Shown one piece after another: positions 52,532 through 64,000 of a stretch of 64,000 bases of DNA. The stretch covers positions 57,923,655 through 57,987,654 of the forward strand of contig OY365806.1 in the NCBI GenBank assembly GCA_959347315.1. The letters are read 5' to 3'. The stretch is from Bimastos eiseni. Lineage: Eukaryota; Annelida; Clitellata; Crassiclitellata; Lumbricidae. Each line of letters starts with the position of its first letter. Position 1 is the first letter of the stretch. The notes below the pieces were generated by a model. The model did not search any database. It saw nothing but the letters and a program-made list of their open reading frames with translations, and had not been told where the DNA came from. Position numbers and translations under genes: made by a program.

Positions 52532-52864
52532 CAGGGTGGGCCAGCATAAATGAACCGAATTTGCTTGCAAATAACTCCACCAATATTTGTTAGTTGTCTA
52601 TACTTAATATGTCAAATTAAAGATATTTTATTTTAGTATTACCTTGGGAAATATTGGACTAATACCAATTGTAGTTTGAAGTAAATGTTTGGAACAGCAC
52701 GAGCTGCCATATATGTTATCATATGTGACGTAACGTGGAGCCGTCCAGGTGTTAGGTCTACGTCTCGTTTATTACTAACACGAGCATAGAAACGATCGTT
52801 TTGGGTATATAGTCTGTATCGTGAATATCTTCTCATCGAGATCAGCATGGGTTCAGAAAACGGA

Positions 52865-54600
52865 GAGGAGCAAGAGACGCAATCGTAGCTGTAAGAATAC
52901 TAACGGAAAGAAGCATACAAAAAGGACAGGACCTATTCATTATGCTATATATATGAAAAGCGTTCGACAGGGTTGATTGGAAGAAATTAATGGACATGCT
53001 GAGAAGATTGGGAGTAGACTGGAAGGAAAGTCAATTTATTGATTGGGAAATTGGTATCTCGTCAATTGATCTCCCGTCAGTTGATCCCTCGTCAGTTGAT
53101 CCCCGTCAGTTGATCCCCCGTCAACTGGCCCCCCCCTAGTCAATTGATCCCCTCGTCAATTGATCCCTCAAATCTCTAGGCTGGGTGTCACAAACCTGTA
53201 GCTGATACTGTTAGTAAAAAATTGATATAACAGATTTGCAAAATAACATTAAAAAATAACAAATTGATGCCCAGGCTTCGTGTTACTCCGCGCTGTAACC
53301 CATTACGGCTTTCGAGTGTTCTTTTATATCTCAGAGCAATGGGTTTTTTTTATCCCATGCATAGACGCGTTTGCTTAGGATTTTTTGCTGATAAACTAAT
53401 CATATCATGACCCTCAATTACACTTTTGCATTTTTTGTCATTTTAACATTTCGTGCTCTTTCACATCGTTCTTTTAATAAATGGAGAAGGTCGTAAGTGG
53501 GACATGAATGTTGTACCAATTTCGCTGGGTTCAATTATAGGCAGGGGATCAATTGATGAAGGGATCAGTTGACTAGGGGATCAATTGACGGGGATCAACT
53601 GACGGGGGATCAAAAAACATAGAACCGGGAAATTGTATATGGGACAGAGAGTGAAAATAAGAATCAACTGGGAATACTCAGAATGAGGAAGAATAGAACG
53701 GGGAGTGAGGCAAGGATGCCATCTATCCCAAACACTATTTCATATATGCATCGAGGATGTAGTAAAAGAAACGTTGGAAAACACCGAGGAAGGAATAAAA
53801 GTTGGAGGAAGGTGGAATGGATAAAGGCGCTATAAGATTTGCTGTTGATCAGGCAATGATAGCAGGAAGCAAAGAGGGATTGCAGAAAATGAGGAATCGA
53901 CTACACAGGATATCAACGAAATACGAAATGAAAATAAACACAAACAAGACAAAGGTAACAATGACAAGTAGGGTAGAGATAAAGGCGACGAGAATAACAA
54001 CAATTTGAGTGGAAGTAGAGTAGAGAGATTCTGTTATCAATAGGAAGCATGATTACACCAGACGCGAGGTGCCATGCAGAGATTAAAAGAAGAGTAGGAA
54101 TGAGAAAAGATGCATTTTACGAAAGGAAAGAACTTCTGAGAAGAAAACTAAATAGAAACTTGAAAAGAAAATGATTAAAACGACGATGTGGACTGTGGTC
54201 CTTTACGGATCAGAGACATGAACAATAAGAGAAGAAGACAAAAAAAGATTTGAATCATTGGAAATGTGGATTTGGCGCAGAATGGATAAAGTTAGTTGGA
54301 TAGAGCACAGGATAAGGGACGAAGAGGTATTACAGATGGTAGGAGAGAAAAGATCAATGATGAAGACAATAAGAGAATTACAAAGAATATGGATTGGACT
54401 CCCTTCTATGAAACATCATCGATGGAAAAATGAAGGGAAAGAAAACAAGAGGAAAACCGAGAAAAATGATTTTGGACTGGATGATGAAAGGAGGTGACTA
54501 CAAGAAGATGAAAGAAGAGGCCCAGAACAGAGAGAAGTGGCGACATTGGACATACGAACGTACCAAAAGGCAGAATACTAAAGAAGAATACTAGAGGGAA
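52865..54600 (+). pseudogene. Non-LTR retrotransposon RT (inserted, broken)
   Basis: Pieces in order: KAFDRVDWKKLMDMLRRLGV (RT motif A region), LYMGQRVKIRINWEYSE, then RGVRQGCHLSQTLFHICIED (motif B region), then IRFAVDQAMIAGSKEGLQ where the FADD catalytic box is FAVD, then MKINTNKTKV, and after further shifts MWIWRRMDKVSWIEHRIRDE and VLQMVGEKRSMMKTIRELQR, the usual C-terminal part of this LINE type. At least five stops or frameshifts. A foldback element interrupts it at 53054-53626. Confidence 0.8.
53054..53626. mobile_element. Foldback-type element with tandem-repeat inverted arms, 9-bp target duplication
   Basis: The left arm (to about 53170) is a run of ttgatcccccgtcag-type 15-bp monomers; the right arm (about 53539-53615) is the same in inverse orientation. 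Identical 9-mers gggaaattg flank it (53045-53053, 53627-53635). Removing the element and one 9-mer gives a continuous RT frame in the host LINE, so the borders are exact. A 9-bp duplication with repeat-built arms is the pattern of Foldback/MULE-like elements. Confidence 0.85.
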
Positions 54601-54708
54601 ATATCTATAATTTAAGACAGTAAGCATAGATAACTGACAAAATATTGGCGCAGTTATATCAAATTATATGCATGTAAATTCGGTTCCTTTATGCTGGCCC
54701 ACCCTTTA

Positions 54709-55069
54709 TATGCACGAAGCTCGTGATGTAGTCGATTATGAACCGTGCATAATAAAAATTATATCGTTGATTGTGCTGACGATGCAAAAAAGACTGAGTT
54801 GAAGTTGAATACTGGTTTCTCGTGTTTTGAATTATAAAAAATATGTGAAAACTTTAAACGTTATAACTGTGAATTAATAGCCACGTAAGTCTACTGCCAG
54901 AATGTTAGTTATTTATGAGCGACAGATGAAGAAGAAAGTTTGAGTTAGTTCACAGAGAATACGAAAGTTGACAATTGGGAACAAATTTTGCAGAAGACAT
55001 TTCCCTAACTTGCTCATATTACCTCACACATCGGGTGTGATTTTTTTTTACAGATTAACTGCTTTGCTG
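54709..55069. other. Anonymous sequence
   Basis: Nothing recognised. Confidence 0.4.
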
Positions 55070-55812
55070 TCCATAGGCAGTGACGGATGAGGGCGATCGC
55101 CCTCCCCCTACGAGTCTATAAGAAATATTTTTTTCTATATCTGCAAATTACTTCTTGATACCAGTTTTCAGTCGTGTACGAAAACCCTATAGTGGAAATG
55201 TTTGATATCAGATTCCGCTCGGCAAAGGAGGGGAGGCCGGAATGATGTCAAACGGAACAAAACACCCGCCGCGTAACATGATTCGTCTAGAGATAACGCT
55301 ACGGCTTTAGAATGTGCATAGATGAGTCATTCTATAGATACATTAGGCTTTGCGAGGATAATATATGTGTTGACTCGACACATATAATATATGATCGAAT
55401 TGAGACTCTTGAATGGTCGCAAGGAAATGTACTCAACGGCGTGAGGAACTTTGTGAGGATAACATTAAATTTATGCGTTCTAAGGCGATTCTGAATCCTA
55501 TTCGACTCCAAAGGTATATAGTCTTAACTTCACCTACAGGGAGGGGCTCGGAAAAGATATCAATTGGTTATGCAAGAGTTCTAGACTTATAAATGTAGTA
55601 AAATGGTAATTATAAAAAGGTATCTGTCGCTAGAACATAATCGCACATGCAAGCTTACCTTTAATTGTGAACCCTATTTGTTTTGCTGGTCTAATAGCAA
55701 TAAGAAGATTTGCAGAAATGTGATGAAGACTTATATTCGCTAGTTAACTTACTTACTTCTGATAATTTTTTCTAACGTTACCAGTCAATGTTGGATCAGC
55801 TAAGAGGAGCAT

Positions 55813-58658
55813 CAGGGCCGTAGCAAGATCTTTTGGCGCCCAGGGCAAGGGGTCGGTTTGGCGCCCCCTCCCCACAATCCTACCAAAATACTAAAAACGT
55901 AATTCCTGAAAATAGCATTAGCCAAAAGACCTAAGACCTTGCTACGGCCCTCAGACACAACACAGTCAGGATCACCATTCACCACGACTGGTCTGGTCAT
56001 TTTTTTTAACAAAAAGAAAAAGCGATTCATAATTATACTTATCTATTTATTCACTATCCATATTGTAGCCTAGACTGCTTAGTTTCATTCATTTGAATCA
56101 TTTCAACAGTTCAAGTTCAACTAAAATATATAATTAATAGGTTCATGTTAAAAACTTATACTTTAACTTTTTGAGCTTTGCATGAAGCAAATTCATTAAT
56201 GATAGCTCATAACTCACTGTTTCGGTTATATCGTTCTCTATGGAGATAATTGCTAAGCCAGATAAACGTTCTTGTCCAATAGAAGAACGAAGATAATTTT
56301 TTATAATTTTTAATTTGCTAAAACTTCGTTCACATGAACATAGACTCTACAAGTCCACTCAACATTTTGGCTCCATCCCCAATTGACAAAGCTTTTGCTT
56401 GTAAACTTCGATTTACTCGATCAATTACTTCCAATATTGGATTCCACATATCAAGTAAGCATACAAATTGAAAATCAATTAATTTTATCAAACTTTGTGC
56501 TCCAGATAATGTATCGGCATTCACACTTGTATCTTTAGAAATCTCAAGTAGTACATGATAAACACCCTCAAATTCGTTCAATAATGAACCCACTTCCTGT
56601 TTTTTGGATGACCATCGTGTTTCACAATGCCCTTTCAAAGTGGTTTTTAAAACGGACATAAGCTTTGACCATCTAGCAACTGATAGGAAAAATATGTAAA
56701 AATCTTTTGCAAAACTCCGAAAAATGAAATCATATGACTCATTTGTTCTTTTCTGGATACATCAGGTGTGCAATCAAACAACATTGAATAATATTTAGCA
56801 TTTTTAATTCTGGAAATTATCTCTGTTTTTACTTGTTGTCTTATAAGTTCAATAAATTCATTTTGAATACTTGGTGACAGGTATGTTATCGAAGTCTTCT
56901 TGTCTGTGATGTCTCTAATGTGTTTAGCTACTTGAGGATGGTAGTGGCTTATAAGTTCCACTGTATTTTAAAAAATCCCACACTTTGGAGTGCCAATAAT
57001 ATCTGAAGAACCTCTCAAAGTCAGATTATTTTTGGCACAAAACAAAATAGCATCGACAACAACTGTAAGTATATTCCTCCGTTTGTCTCTCTCCAAGTCA
57101 ACTGTCTTTTGAAAATCATGATCTAATGTCTGTTTTTTTTTCAAACGAATTTCTAGGTCTTTCCAACTTATGTAACTTGTTCTATGTTGCAGGCTGTTTT
57201 CGTGTTCTTGAATTCTCGGGTTTAAGTGTTTCCAGTCATTAAACCCTTTTGATGTGTCAGAAAATTTACAGTTCATTGCTTTTGAAAAAATGATACATGG
57301 AAAACAATATAATGCCTTTTTTGAAGTACTGTAAAGCATCTACTTTCTTTCAACCTTTTCACCATTTGAAAGACAATTTGTGAACCACTCTTTAGTGAAA
57401 TGTCTACCTTCAGAGTCTGAAGATAAAGAAAAATCGCATTGCATATTGTTGTCAGGACCATGCATTACTAACTCTGTCATAATATTATTGGATATTTCAG
57501 GCCATTTAGCAGGATCTTGAAAATTTATCATAAATGCTATCTTTTTATTTTGCTGGTCTTCTTGTACATCGTCATTGCCCAGAAACTCCAAATTTGCATC
57601 TGTTTTTATTGGTGTTATCATGTCTGTTAAATTCTGATCAATTGTTCTATCAATATTACATTGTTGCTGCAACTGTGCGGTCTCTGCCAGCATATTCTCG
57701 CTGTCAATTTCTCTTGAAGTATCTGTAGATTGATTTGACAATTGTGTAGTCTGTATGGATGATTCTTCCGATGCAGTTTTTGGTTCAGTAAACCAATTAT
57801 TCCAATATGCAGCATGTTTCTCTGATTCTGCTTCCCTTCGTTTCTTTTCTTTTCTATATTCTGCTCCACTTTTTTTAGACATATTATAGGCTGAAATTTT
57901 AATAAAATAAAAAAATATTAATTATTATTTTTATTTAAACAAATCTTCTTGAAAAAAATATTTGGTTTATTTGCTGAAGGTTGAACGTTGAAACATCCGA
58001 AAACTATTCATTATATTATATGACGGATGCACATCTAACATCTTATCTTATTAGTTATTATCTTAATAAAGTACATTAAAAAGTTACAACAACATAAATA
58101 TTAGTTATGTTTTTTCACAGTACACTGTTCCAGATTTCTGACTTGCAGTGCAGTACTCAGCCTATGCTCTGCTGCAGCCTGCATTATAAATAAAAGCATA
58201 CTTTTTTGAAATCCTGATGCAGATACAAAGTAAATTGAAAATGACATAAATGGTCTGCGAGCCCAGGGTCAGGGAGCCACAGCAATTTCGCATTATTATC
58301 ACTGCTATACTATATAGTATATAAACTCTAAACCAAATTGCCAAATTTAGTAGTTTACAATTTATTTACTTACCTAACTGAAATTGAACAAAAAGAAAGA
58401 CACTAAGTCAACTTGAAATTGAGAATAATTAAGTATGTCTTTAAACTTCTGTGAAAAATGTAAATTTCGTTTAATATAATAATTATTGTTTTGAATATTA
58501 AAATTTTTTAAAGTATTCGATCAATCGTTCGTCTGCGGTTATCAAATTGTATTTTAGTCAATGACGTCACTAAAATCATTTTGGCGCCCCCTATGCTCCT
58601 GGAGGGCCTCAGCGAATAGGGCGACCGCCCTATTCGCCAGCCCCTAACAACGGCCCTG
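55813..58658 (-). mobile_element. Nested hAT transposon, ZMYM1-like transposase
   Basis: Ends cagggccgtagcaag and, inverted, cagggccgttgttagg. Flanking 8-mers aggagcat (55805-55812) and aggaggat (58659-58666) match at 7 of 8. Both ends have ggcgccccct-type GC-rich segments. The left end also contains its own inner inverted repeat (55817-55840 against 55926-55949). The transposase is on the minus strand. Confidence 0.9.
56150..57882 (-). pseudogene. hAT transposase (ZMYM1/DUF4371-like), broken
   Basis: Start MSKKSGAEYRKEKKRR at 57882; an acidic spacer; then a TTF-type zinc-finger region (KKALYCFPCIIFSKAMNCKF...HENSLQH) and a DUF4371-like part (NILTVVVDAILFCAKNNLTLRG, IIGTPKCGIF, then ELISHYHPQV..., MLFDCTPDVSRKEQMSHMIS) with the first catalytic aspartate. 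Next comes a GHCETRWSSKKQEVGSL block. The frame then jumps to the C-terminal dimerisation region (CSCERSFSKLKIIKNYLRSS, IGQERLSGLAIISIE) ending near 56150. There are frameshifts at about 57340, 56965 and 56650 and a deletion near 56340, so it is inactive. The same protein type is domesticated in vertebrates as ZMYM1. Confidence 0.85.
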
Positions 58659-58674
58659 AGGAGGATCTCTTCAT

Positions 58675-58819
58675 TACATAAACATACACCATGGTTGAGA
58701 AACAAAGTTAATTCAAGATGGGTTGACCGGTTTGGGCCTCCTCAATGCGCATCGAGAAATTGAAGTAGATGTCGACAACGTGATTGATCGCTTTGCAAAG
58801 ATTGAAACAGAAGACTGAA
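58675..58819 (+). pseudogene. hAT transposase C-terminus of the outer element
   Basis: Plus-strand phases read WLRNKVNSRWVDRF, then LLNAHREIEVDVDNVIDRFA to a TGA at about 58818, the closing dimerisation motif of many hAT transposases. The segment before it (SAKRSISSL, the 'SAERSFS.L' motif) is at about 55785-55812, on the other side of the nested element. Confidence 0.65.
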
Positions 58820-59127
58820 ATTTGTGTTGTAACATAGGGTGGAGAAACTATTACTTTGATAAGTCATTTTAATTTTAATTGCTTTGGTCTTGGAAACAAT
58901 CATTGTAGATTTAATGGTTAGTAAGAAAGAACTATTAATTTTTTGAACATTGTAGTTATTTATACATTGCTATAGTAGCGGTATAATTAGATACAATACA
59001 AGTGCGATAGCCTACATTGAAGAGGTCAGAGGGGAAAGAGGGGACCTGTTCTAGCTGTCCCACCCGATGCAGACGTCCATGATATCGCCCCCTAAAGGAA
59101 AAGTCTAGATCCGCCATTGCCTATAGG

Positions 59128-61100
59128 TTCCGTATTTTTCAAATCTCAACCTCCAAACAGTAGCCCAGCGTGGAATAAAAACGCCTTCTGGCCCTTCACA
59201 TGCTAAAACACATCGGCCTTAGGTCATAAACACGCTTGCAAACACACATAACCAAATGCTGAGACACCATAAAATCCCGGTAAACACAAGGACGAGATAC
59301 ATTCGCGCCCAGGGATTGATAGATGATACAAACAAACAATACTTAATACAATTTAGACTTTGACATCCACGCGGTTCTGAGTCATCATAGCCCAAAAAGT
59401 CTACTGATATTTGATACTGTCATTGAAATGGGCCTGACATGTTTGGAAGTTAGGCCTAGAGCGCTTCAAATGACAGTCTGTACATCTATATCTAGGCCTG
59501 TTACAGTAGATCTCGGTAGAAAATCGACGTTTGTCAAATTGAGTTATTCAACCGTGGCAGACAAAGAGCAGTCTATGATGCATATGCAATAGTTGAAATC
59601 TTTGGACCGTAAAGAGCGCTGTCAGCCAGGCGTATTATAGCCCGGCAGTGGGCTGACGGTGTCATAGGCCAGGCTCTGTTATACAATCGGTCTCTTATCG
59701 AAGTGTTTCTGAGTAAAGCCTGTGGCATTCTGGCGCGTTCAATGCTTTTTTGCATCGCTGTGTTTTTCTACTATGGAAAGCCTTTGCAAATAATTTCAAT
59801 TTCCAAATCATTCCAAGCGCATTGAAAAATGTTTACAGGGGAGCTGACACTGCGTACAAAGAAGTTATTTTACCAACTAAGAAAACTGATGAGTGACTGA
59901 TGGAAGGATGAGAAATAAAGGAGATAAAGGTAGGAAGGAGACAAAGAAGGAGGCAGGGAAGAAGGAAAGGAGGAGAAATGAATGGATGTATAAATGAATA
60001 GGAGATGCATGGATAGATTGATTAATGGACGGATGGATGATAACAGTCAGTCGTTTTCTTCGCTCTGCTGAGTGTTGGTTCTAGTGATCCCGTTTGCCAT
60101 TGCAGCAGGTTTGAGGGCTTCTGAAGTATGAATTGTTACCTTGGAGGGATGCTATATAAATAATTGAATGAATGAATGACTATTTGAATGACTGGCTGAA
60201 TAAGTGACTGATTGGCTGACTGACTGAGTCGTCAACTAGCTGGCTGGCTGGCTGGCCGGCTGGCTCGCTGGCTGGATGGATGGATGGATGAATGGATTGC
60301 TGGATGGAAAGATAGATGGCTGGCTGGATGGATGGATATACGCAGTGGCGGACGGTCCAACCGATAGGTGAATTCATTTTTTTTACGTTATTCAACGATC
60401 AAATTAGCAGTCGACGCACAACGGACATACTTTTAGACAAACAAAGATATAGGTAGACAGACGGAAGGACATACAGACAGTGGCCAGTAAAATATTCGTC
60501 ATGATGCCCGAAGTGTCGACAATTAGATGACTGTGACACGTGTCGATCATTACACCAGCTGGCTATTCCATCCATCTTCAGTGATGGGCATTGCATTGCA
60601 TTTCATATGAATATACTATTTATTAAACATACTGTAAGCAATTGTGCGCAGGCAATTAAAATCAAAGCAACAATTGAAGCAGCTGTTTCATAGTTAATTG
60701 ACGTCTCGGTTGAGTGCTCAGGTGTGAATGGCACGTGGCCACTCTGGTCTCAATTGGCCTTCGGAGCACGCGCCATTGGACAGAGGTGTGCTCATAGCTT
60801 TACTCAAATCTATCAGGTAGCCGCAATCTCCACTGGCACTCAGATAGTCAGATTCATAAAGTCAACAAGTAGAGTCGATTTTCCGGTGCACCTAGTCTGA
60901 TTGAGGATTTCCACGGCTCGTATATGCTTGTCCACAAAATCCGCAACCTCTGTAAGATCAGATTGCCATTGCGCAAAAATAAAAATCACCTACTGTATGC
61001 ATGTATGTAAGAACATTTGTATAGCGCCCTTATGTCACTCACGGGATCATTCCGGAATGGCTACCTTGAATGTGTCGTCGGTAGAGTAGAATCTTTTCCT
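59128..61100. other. Anonymous sequence with simple repeats
   Basis: A purine-rich (gaagga)n-like stretch at 59900-60040 and the (ctgg)n/(atgg)n array below; no gene recognised. Confidence 0.45.
60130..60345 (+). repeat. (tgaa)n, (ctgg)n and (atgg)n simple repeat
   Basis: Consecutive tetranucleotide arrays gaatgaatgaatga, ctggctggctgg and gatggatggatg with transitions between them. Confidence 0.85.
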
Positions 61101-61111
61101 GAACAATTAAA

Positions 61112-61332
61112 CATGCTGCTGCTGATGATGAGTGCTCTGCTCGAAGGCATTCCATTGGCTTTACGCCGCCTCGGGATGAGATGGGTCAGATGGTTTCCCG
61201 TTCCCGCTTCCTCACAGACAATTATGGGTGAGCGACTTGTCCAAGGTAGTTACGCAGTGACTCGGGGTTGGGTTAGAACCTGCGATCCTCCGAACGCAAG
61301 GCACCTAACATCCCACTACGCCATCGCACCCT
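61112..61332 (-). repeat. tRNA-derived SINE
   Basis: Minus strand begins agggtgcgatggcgtagtgg (A-box-like tggcgtagtgg) with a B-box-like ggttctaaccc about 45 bases on, then the body 'ttggacaagtcgctcaccc' and 'tgtctgtgaggaagcgg', and a tail with tcatcat and gcagcagc. Same family as 10542-10790. Confidence 0.7.
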
Positions 61333-63404
61333 ATCCCCATGCTATAGTGATCGTATAATATAATTATGCGGTCGAAATTTGCTCCATCGAAATGGAACCA
61401 TGCGCACTCGAATTGCGGCGATCATCATAGACACTCATCAAAATATATATCTGCTTTGACAAACAGAATAGGCCTACGTACTATCAAAAGTGTAAACGAC
61501 ATTGATAAACACCCATGTTGAATTTATGAGACAAACGGCTGTCCACAGTCAAACGATGGCCTGCTACCCGTCTCTACAAGACGACACTAATTGCGCTATT
61601 CCACTTAACATGGATTTAATCAACGTGGCGTTACAAATCTGCAATTCTGACACTCTGGAATTGGAGAGGAATTCATTCGCGTCCTGTATAAATTACGGTC
61701 CCAGGTGTTAATCAGTTCGATACCTGGCTTAGATGTCCTTCTGTATGCCGTGGCGTTAATTACATTGAGCGACACTTAATAGGCCTATGCAGAAAAGACA
61801 ACGCTAACAGGTAACTATAGTTCGAGTATACAAGCCTATATGTTACAAAACGACTATTGCTTTCACATAGTGTTGTTTAGGTCAGTACAGATGAAATTCT
61901 TCTGCAAAAGGACAATGTGAACAGGTAAATCTTTAAATCTTCGTTTGAGTATGCCTACTGCCGCCTACAGGTCCATGTGATACAACATACATATAGCTAG
62001 GCCTACAGCTGTTACGAATTTATTGAGGTTCAGTACACAAGGGCGTTTGACATTCAGCCTACAGCCTTGTTCCTACATGTAGGTCAATTGTAGCCCTATT
62101 GTGTATACCCTATACTGTGGACTGAGAGGAGTGTAAAAAAATGCAAATGTAGCTCAATGTTTGCCTATGCAGCGTGTTGTAATATTACTCAGGGTCTATT
62201 ATTGTCAGTTGAAAGGTACGATGTCAATGGCTATCATTATATGCTGCCAGGTAATTGCTCCATATTTAAAATAATGTACATTTTTAAGCTGCAGCCGATT
62301 TCTTCATAGTATGACATAAATGTTGCATTCGTTTTGTTCTATGTGGGCTTTATAAATATGCTAACGAGGACGCCGTTAAAGATGTCGGACTATTCAAACG
62401 CTATAGAGTGACTGTTATCAGTAGCCATAGAGGAGGGATTGTTATTAGTAGCTATTGAATGTTATTTATTGGTAGCTATAGTGTGACAGAATCTAGGTGA
62501 TTATGGATGGTAGTTGGTCTTGAAATTGATGCTATATTAGCAAGCGATTAGTAGTAGCTTCAGGTTAATGAATCTAAGCGTTTAGGAAGTCGGACTATAT
62601 GTTAAAACGAGATATATTTTGACGCTTGAAACCGCATCATTTTTGCTCATTTTAGCGTAAGTTTTTAGTAGGTTGGCATATATAGATCGACAGTTATTAG
62701 TAGCTATAGAGTTATTGACAGTACACTGAGTACGAGAACAGTATGATCAGTAGGATTGACTAGTCCTTCTTTGGCTAGGCGGCGGCGTCTGTTAAAATGA
62801 GATGTGTAACGTAATGTGCGCCTTGCATGGCTGCAGACAGTTAAATTCGACTCTTGTAATAACTTGTAATTATTCTGAAATTAAGCGAATATTATCATTA
62901 GGCTATCATCCAGATCTTGACCGGAAGTAAGGAACCTGACATTCTGTGACAAATTTATTTCGTTGTGGTTACATTTTACATATTCACTAAACCTGGAAAG
63001 TACATGTAGGTGGCAAGTGATGCAGACTGCAAGTAGAGTTACATATGAGTCGTCCGTATAAAGTAAGGATGATAATAATAACAGATCAAATTCAAACATA
63101 GTAACCTTCACTTTAGGTTCAGTAATATACGCAATTTGAATAAATTTACCTAACGGTGAAAGCGATTACAAAAGCCGATATAGACTACAGAGCAGAAAAA
63201 CTATTTAGGTGCCAGTGAAACTCATAGCCGAGATGCAAAAGTGTTGTTAGAGCACTTGATGAGGCCTGCATTAAAACAGTTGGAGACGCATCTGAAAGGC
63301 AAATTGCCAAATTATGCACACTTCCTCCTCGGCGACTGACGGTGCATCGGTAAACACTGGCGAAGTTTTCATTTATTGGACTACATTGCGATCAACATAA
63401 ATGA
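61333..63404. other. Anonymous sequence
   Basis: No gene or repeat boundary recognised. 62390-62720 contains several variants of 'agtagctatagagtga', a weak dispersed repeat. Confidence 0.45.
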
Positions 63405-63720
63405 TGTAATGTAGCGTAACATTTTTGTATCACCGTTCAAAATGGATATGTATACCAATCAGCAGCGCTCTCAACGGGTGTCTGTTATTGGGTCAAAGCA
63501 CTGGAAAATCCTGATGCGTCTCCCGAACTGGAAGAGTGAGAGGGCTACTAGACTAGTTATTCCAACCGCAGGGACTGTGGAAGACAGTTTCAAGCTGAAG
63601 TGCCAACACAGGTAAAGCTATTGTGCGGAACAACCAGAAAGCCGTGAGTGCAGGATCGCAAAGAGGCCCTTGCAGGTAAAGAAGACACTATATAGTGCAG
63701 AAACTCAATTAGCATGGGCT
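63405..63720 (+). repeat. Dispersed repeat (copy 3 of the 35407 family)
   Basis: Matches 35407-35670 at cagcgctctcaacgggtgtc, gaaaatcctgatgcgt, gaagagtgagagggcta and cagtttcaagctgaag, and matches 39.2 kb at accagaaagccgtgag. Confidence 0.65.
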
Positions 63721-64000
63721 GCCCTTTTGTTAACGCTTGGTGCCGAGTTTGCCGTTATAACCTTGTTTGGATATGTATACCAACAGCTTTGTCTGTGAAA
63801 TTGATCACATGCTTTAGAGAATCTTTAGCCTCGGCCACATATACTTTAGTTTTGGGATGTAGGCCAACTTGAAATGAAAAATTTATACTCTTCGACAAAT
63901 GACACTGACACAAAATAGTTCATCTTTCATTATCTGATACACACGGAAGTGTAACAACGGCCTAAACCCGTCTTCTGGCTATTAACCTCCCAGCACCGAC

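Larger units (their letters stand above)
52532..54706. mobile_element. TA-flanked DNA transposon hosting a LINE
   Basis: Inverted ends of about 31 bp (cagggtgggccagcataaat on the left; aagggtgggccagcataaag when the right end is inverted) with TA on both outer sides (52530-52531 and 54707-54708). TA duplication and end sequence suggest a Tc1/mariner relative. About 330 bp of its own sequence remains on the left and 100 bp on the right; no transposase recognised. The rest is an inserted LINE. Confidence 0.75.
55078..59119 (+). mobile_element. Outer hAT transposon (host of the nested hAT)
   Basis: Ends cagtgacggatg and, inverted, caatggcggatctag, of the common hAT type. The flanks tccatagg (55070-55077) and cctatagg (59120-59127) match at 6 of 8. 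A plus-strand hAT C-terminal coding piece continues across the nested insertion at 55813-58658. Apart from that, its 1.2 kb of own sequence is too decayed to read. Confidence 0.7.

Noticed and set aside
53802..54008. Independent small protein of 68 residues
   Set aside because: It is the RT motif C region of the broken LINE (FAVD in place of FADD), not a gene.
60180..60395. Ser/Ile/Gln-rich 71-residue frame
   Set aside because: Translation of tetranucleotide simple repeats.

Overview
This window is eukaryotic, non-coding-rich DNA from an animal, most likely a marine invertebrate deuterostome such as an echinoderm or close relative. Grounds: no bacterial gene organisation, intron-like splice signals, many AT-type microsatellites, hundreds of decayed transposon fragments, tRNA-derived SINEs, a Ty3/gypsy fragment with integrase ahead of reverse transcriptase (an order described from deuterostomes), and the very frequent palindromic octamer TAGGCCTA. 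The phylum is an inference, not proven by any single gene here.

Layout. 1-2.48 kb: end of a Polinton/Maverick (minus strand: PolB C-terminus, adenovirus-type protease, a discoidin-like structural protein). 2.48-6.29 kb: an internally deleted Ty3/gypsy element with its 3' LTR; a solo LTR of the same family lies at 22.2-22.96 kb. 7.1-11.4 kb: a two-unit tandem duplication in which the second unit has gained two hAT MITEs, a 48-bp minisatellite and a more complete SINE. 12.5-13.3 kb: tail of a non-LTR element. 14.7-17.2 kb: MITEs, hairpins and a three-unit repeat. 19.2-22.2 kb: a DNA element holding a CR1-like fragment, then a decayed LINE with a putative restriction-like nuclease. 23.4-24.4 kb: Tc1 relic. 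24.7-25.8 kb: gene copy A (below). 25.9-35.7 kb: segmental duplications, LINE fragments, MITEs and hAT elements. 36.5 kb: one probable exon of an alpha-2-macroglobulin/CD109-type gene, the only recognisable ordinary cellular coding sequence. 38.2-40.6 kb: possible solo LTR and gene copy B. 40.8-43.2 kb: CR1-like repeat and an intact DD37D mariner-type element. 44.1-45.1 kb: gypsy fragment with IN before RT. 47.3-50.2 kb: gene copy C with LINE pieces in its intron. 51.3-59.1 kb: MITE, a three-level nest (TA-element > LINE > foldback element) and a hAT inside another hAT. 59.1-64 kb: mostly anonymous, one SINE and one long dispersed repeat.

The most novel signal is a small dispersed family (copies A, B, C and relic D) with a shared promoter block, a short acidic exon 1 starting at ATG, an intron, and a last exon that opens with acidic residues and an Arg/Ser-rich block, followed by a shared 3' UTR with an AATAAA signal. 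Copy A reads as a complete 86-residue protein ending in an Arg-rich tail. I do not recognise it; it could be a real small gene family (the composition suggests a nucleic-acid-binding or chromatin protein) or cargo of an unknown mobile unit.

Nearly every other coding signal is transposon-derived and most are broken; the exceptions with long intact frames are the mariner-type transposase (41954-43060), the LINE C-terminal ORF (47973-49241) and the Polinton discoidin-like protein (150-1349).
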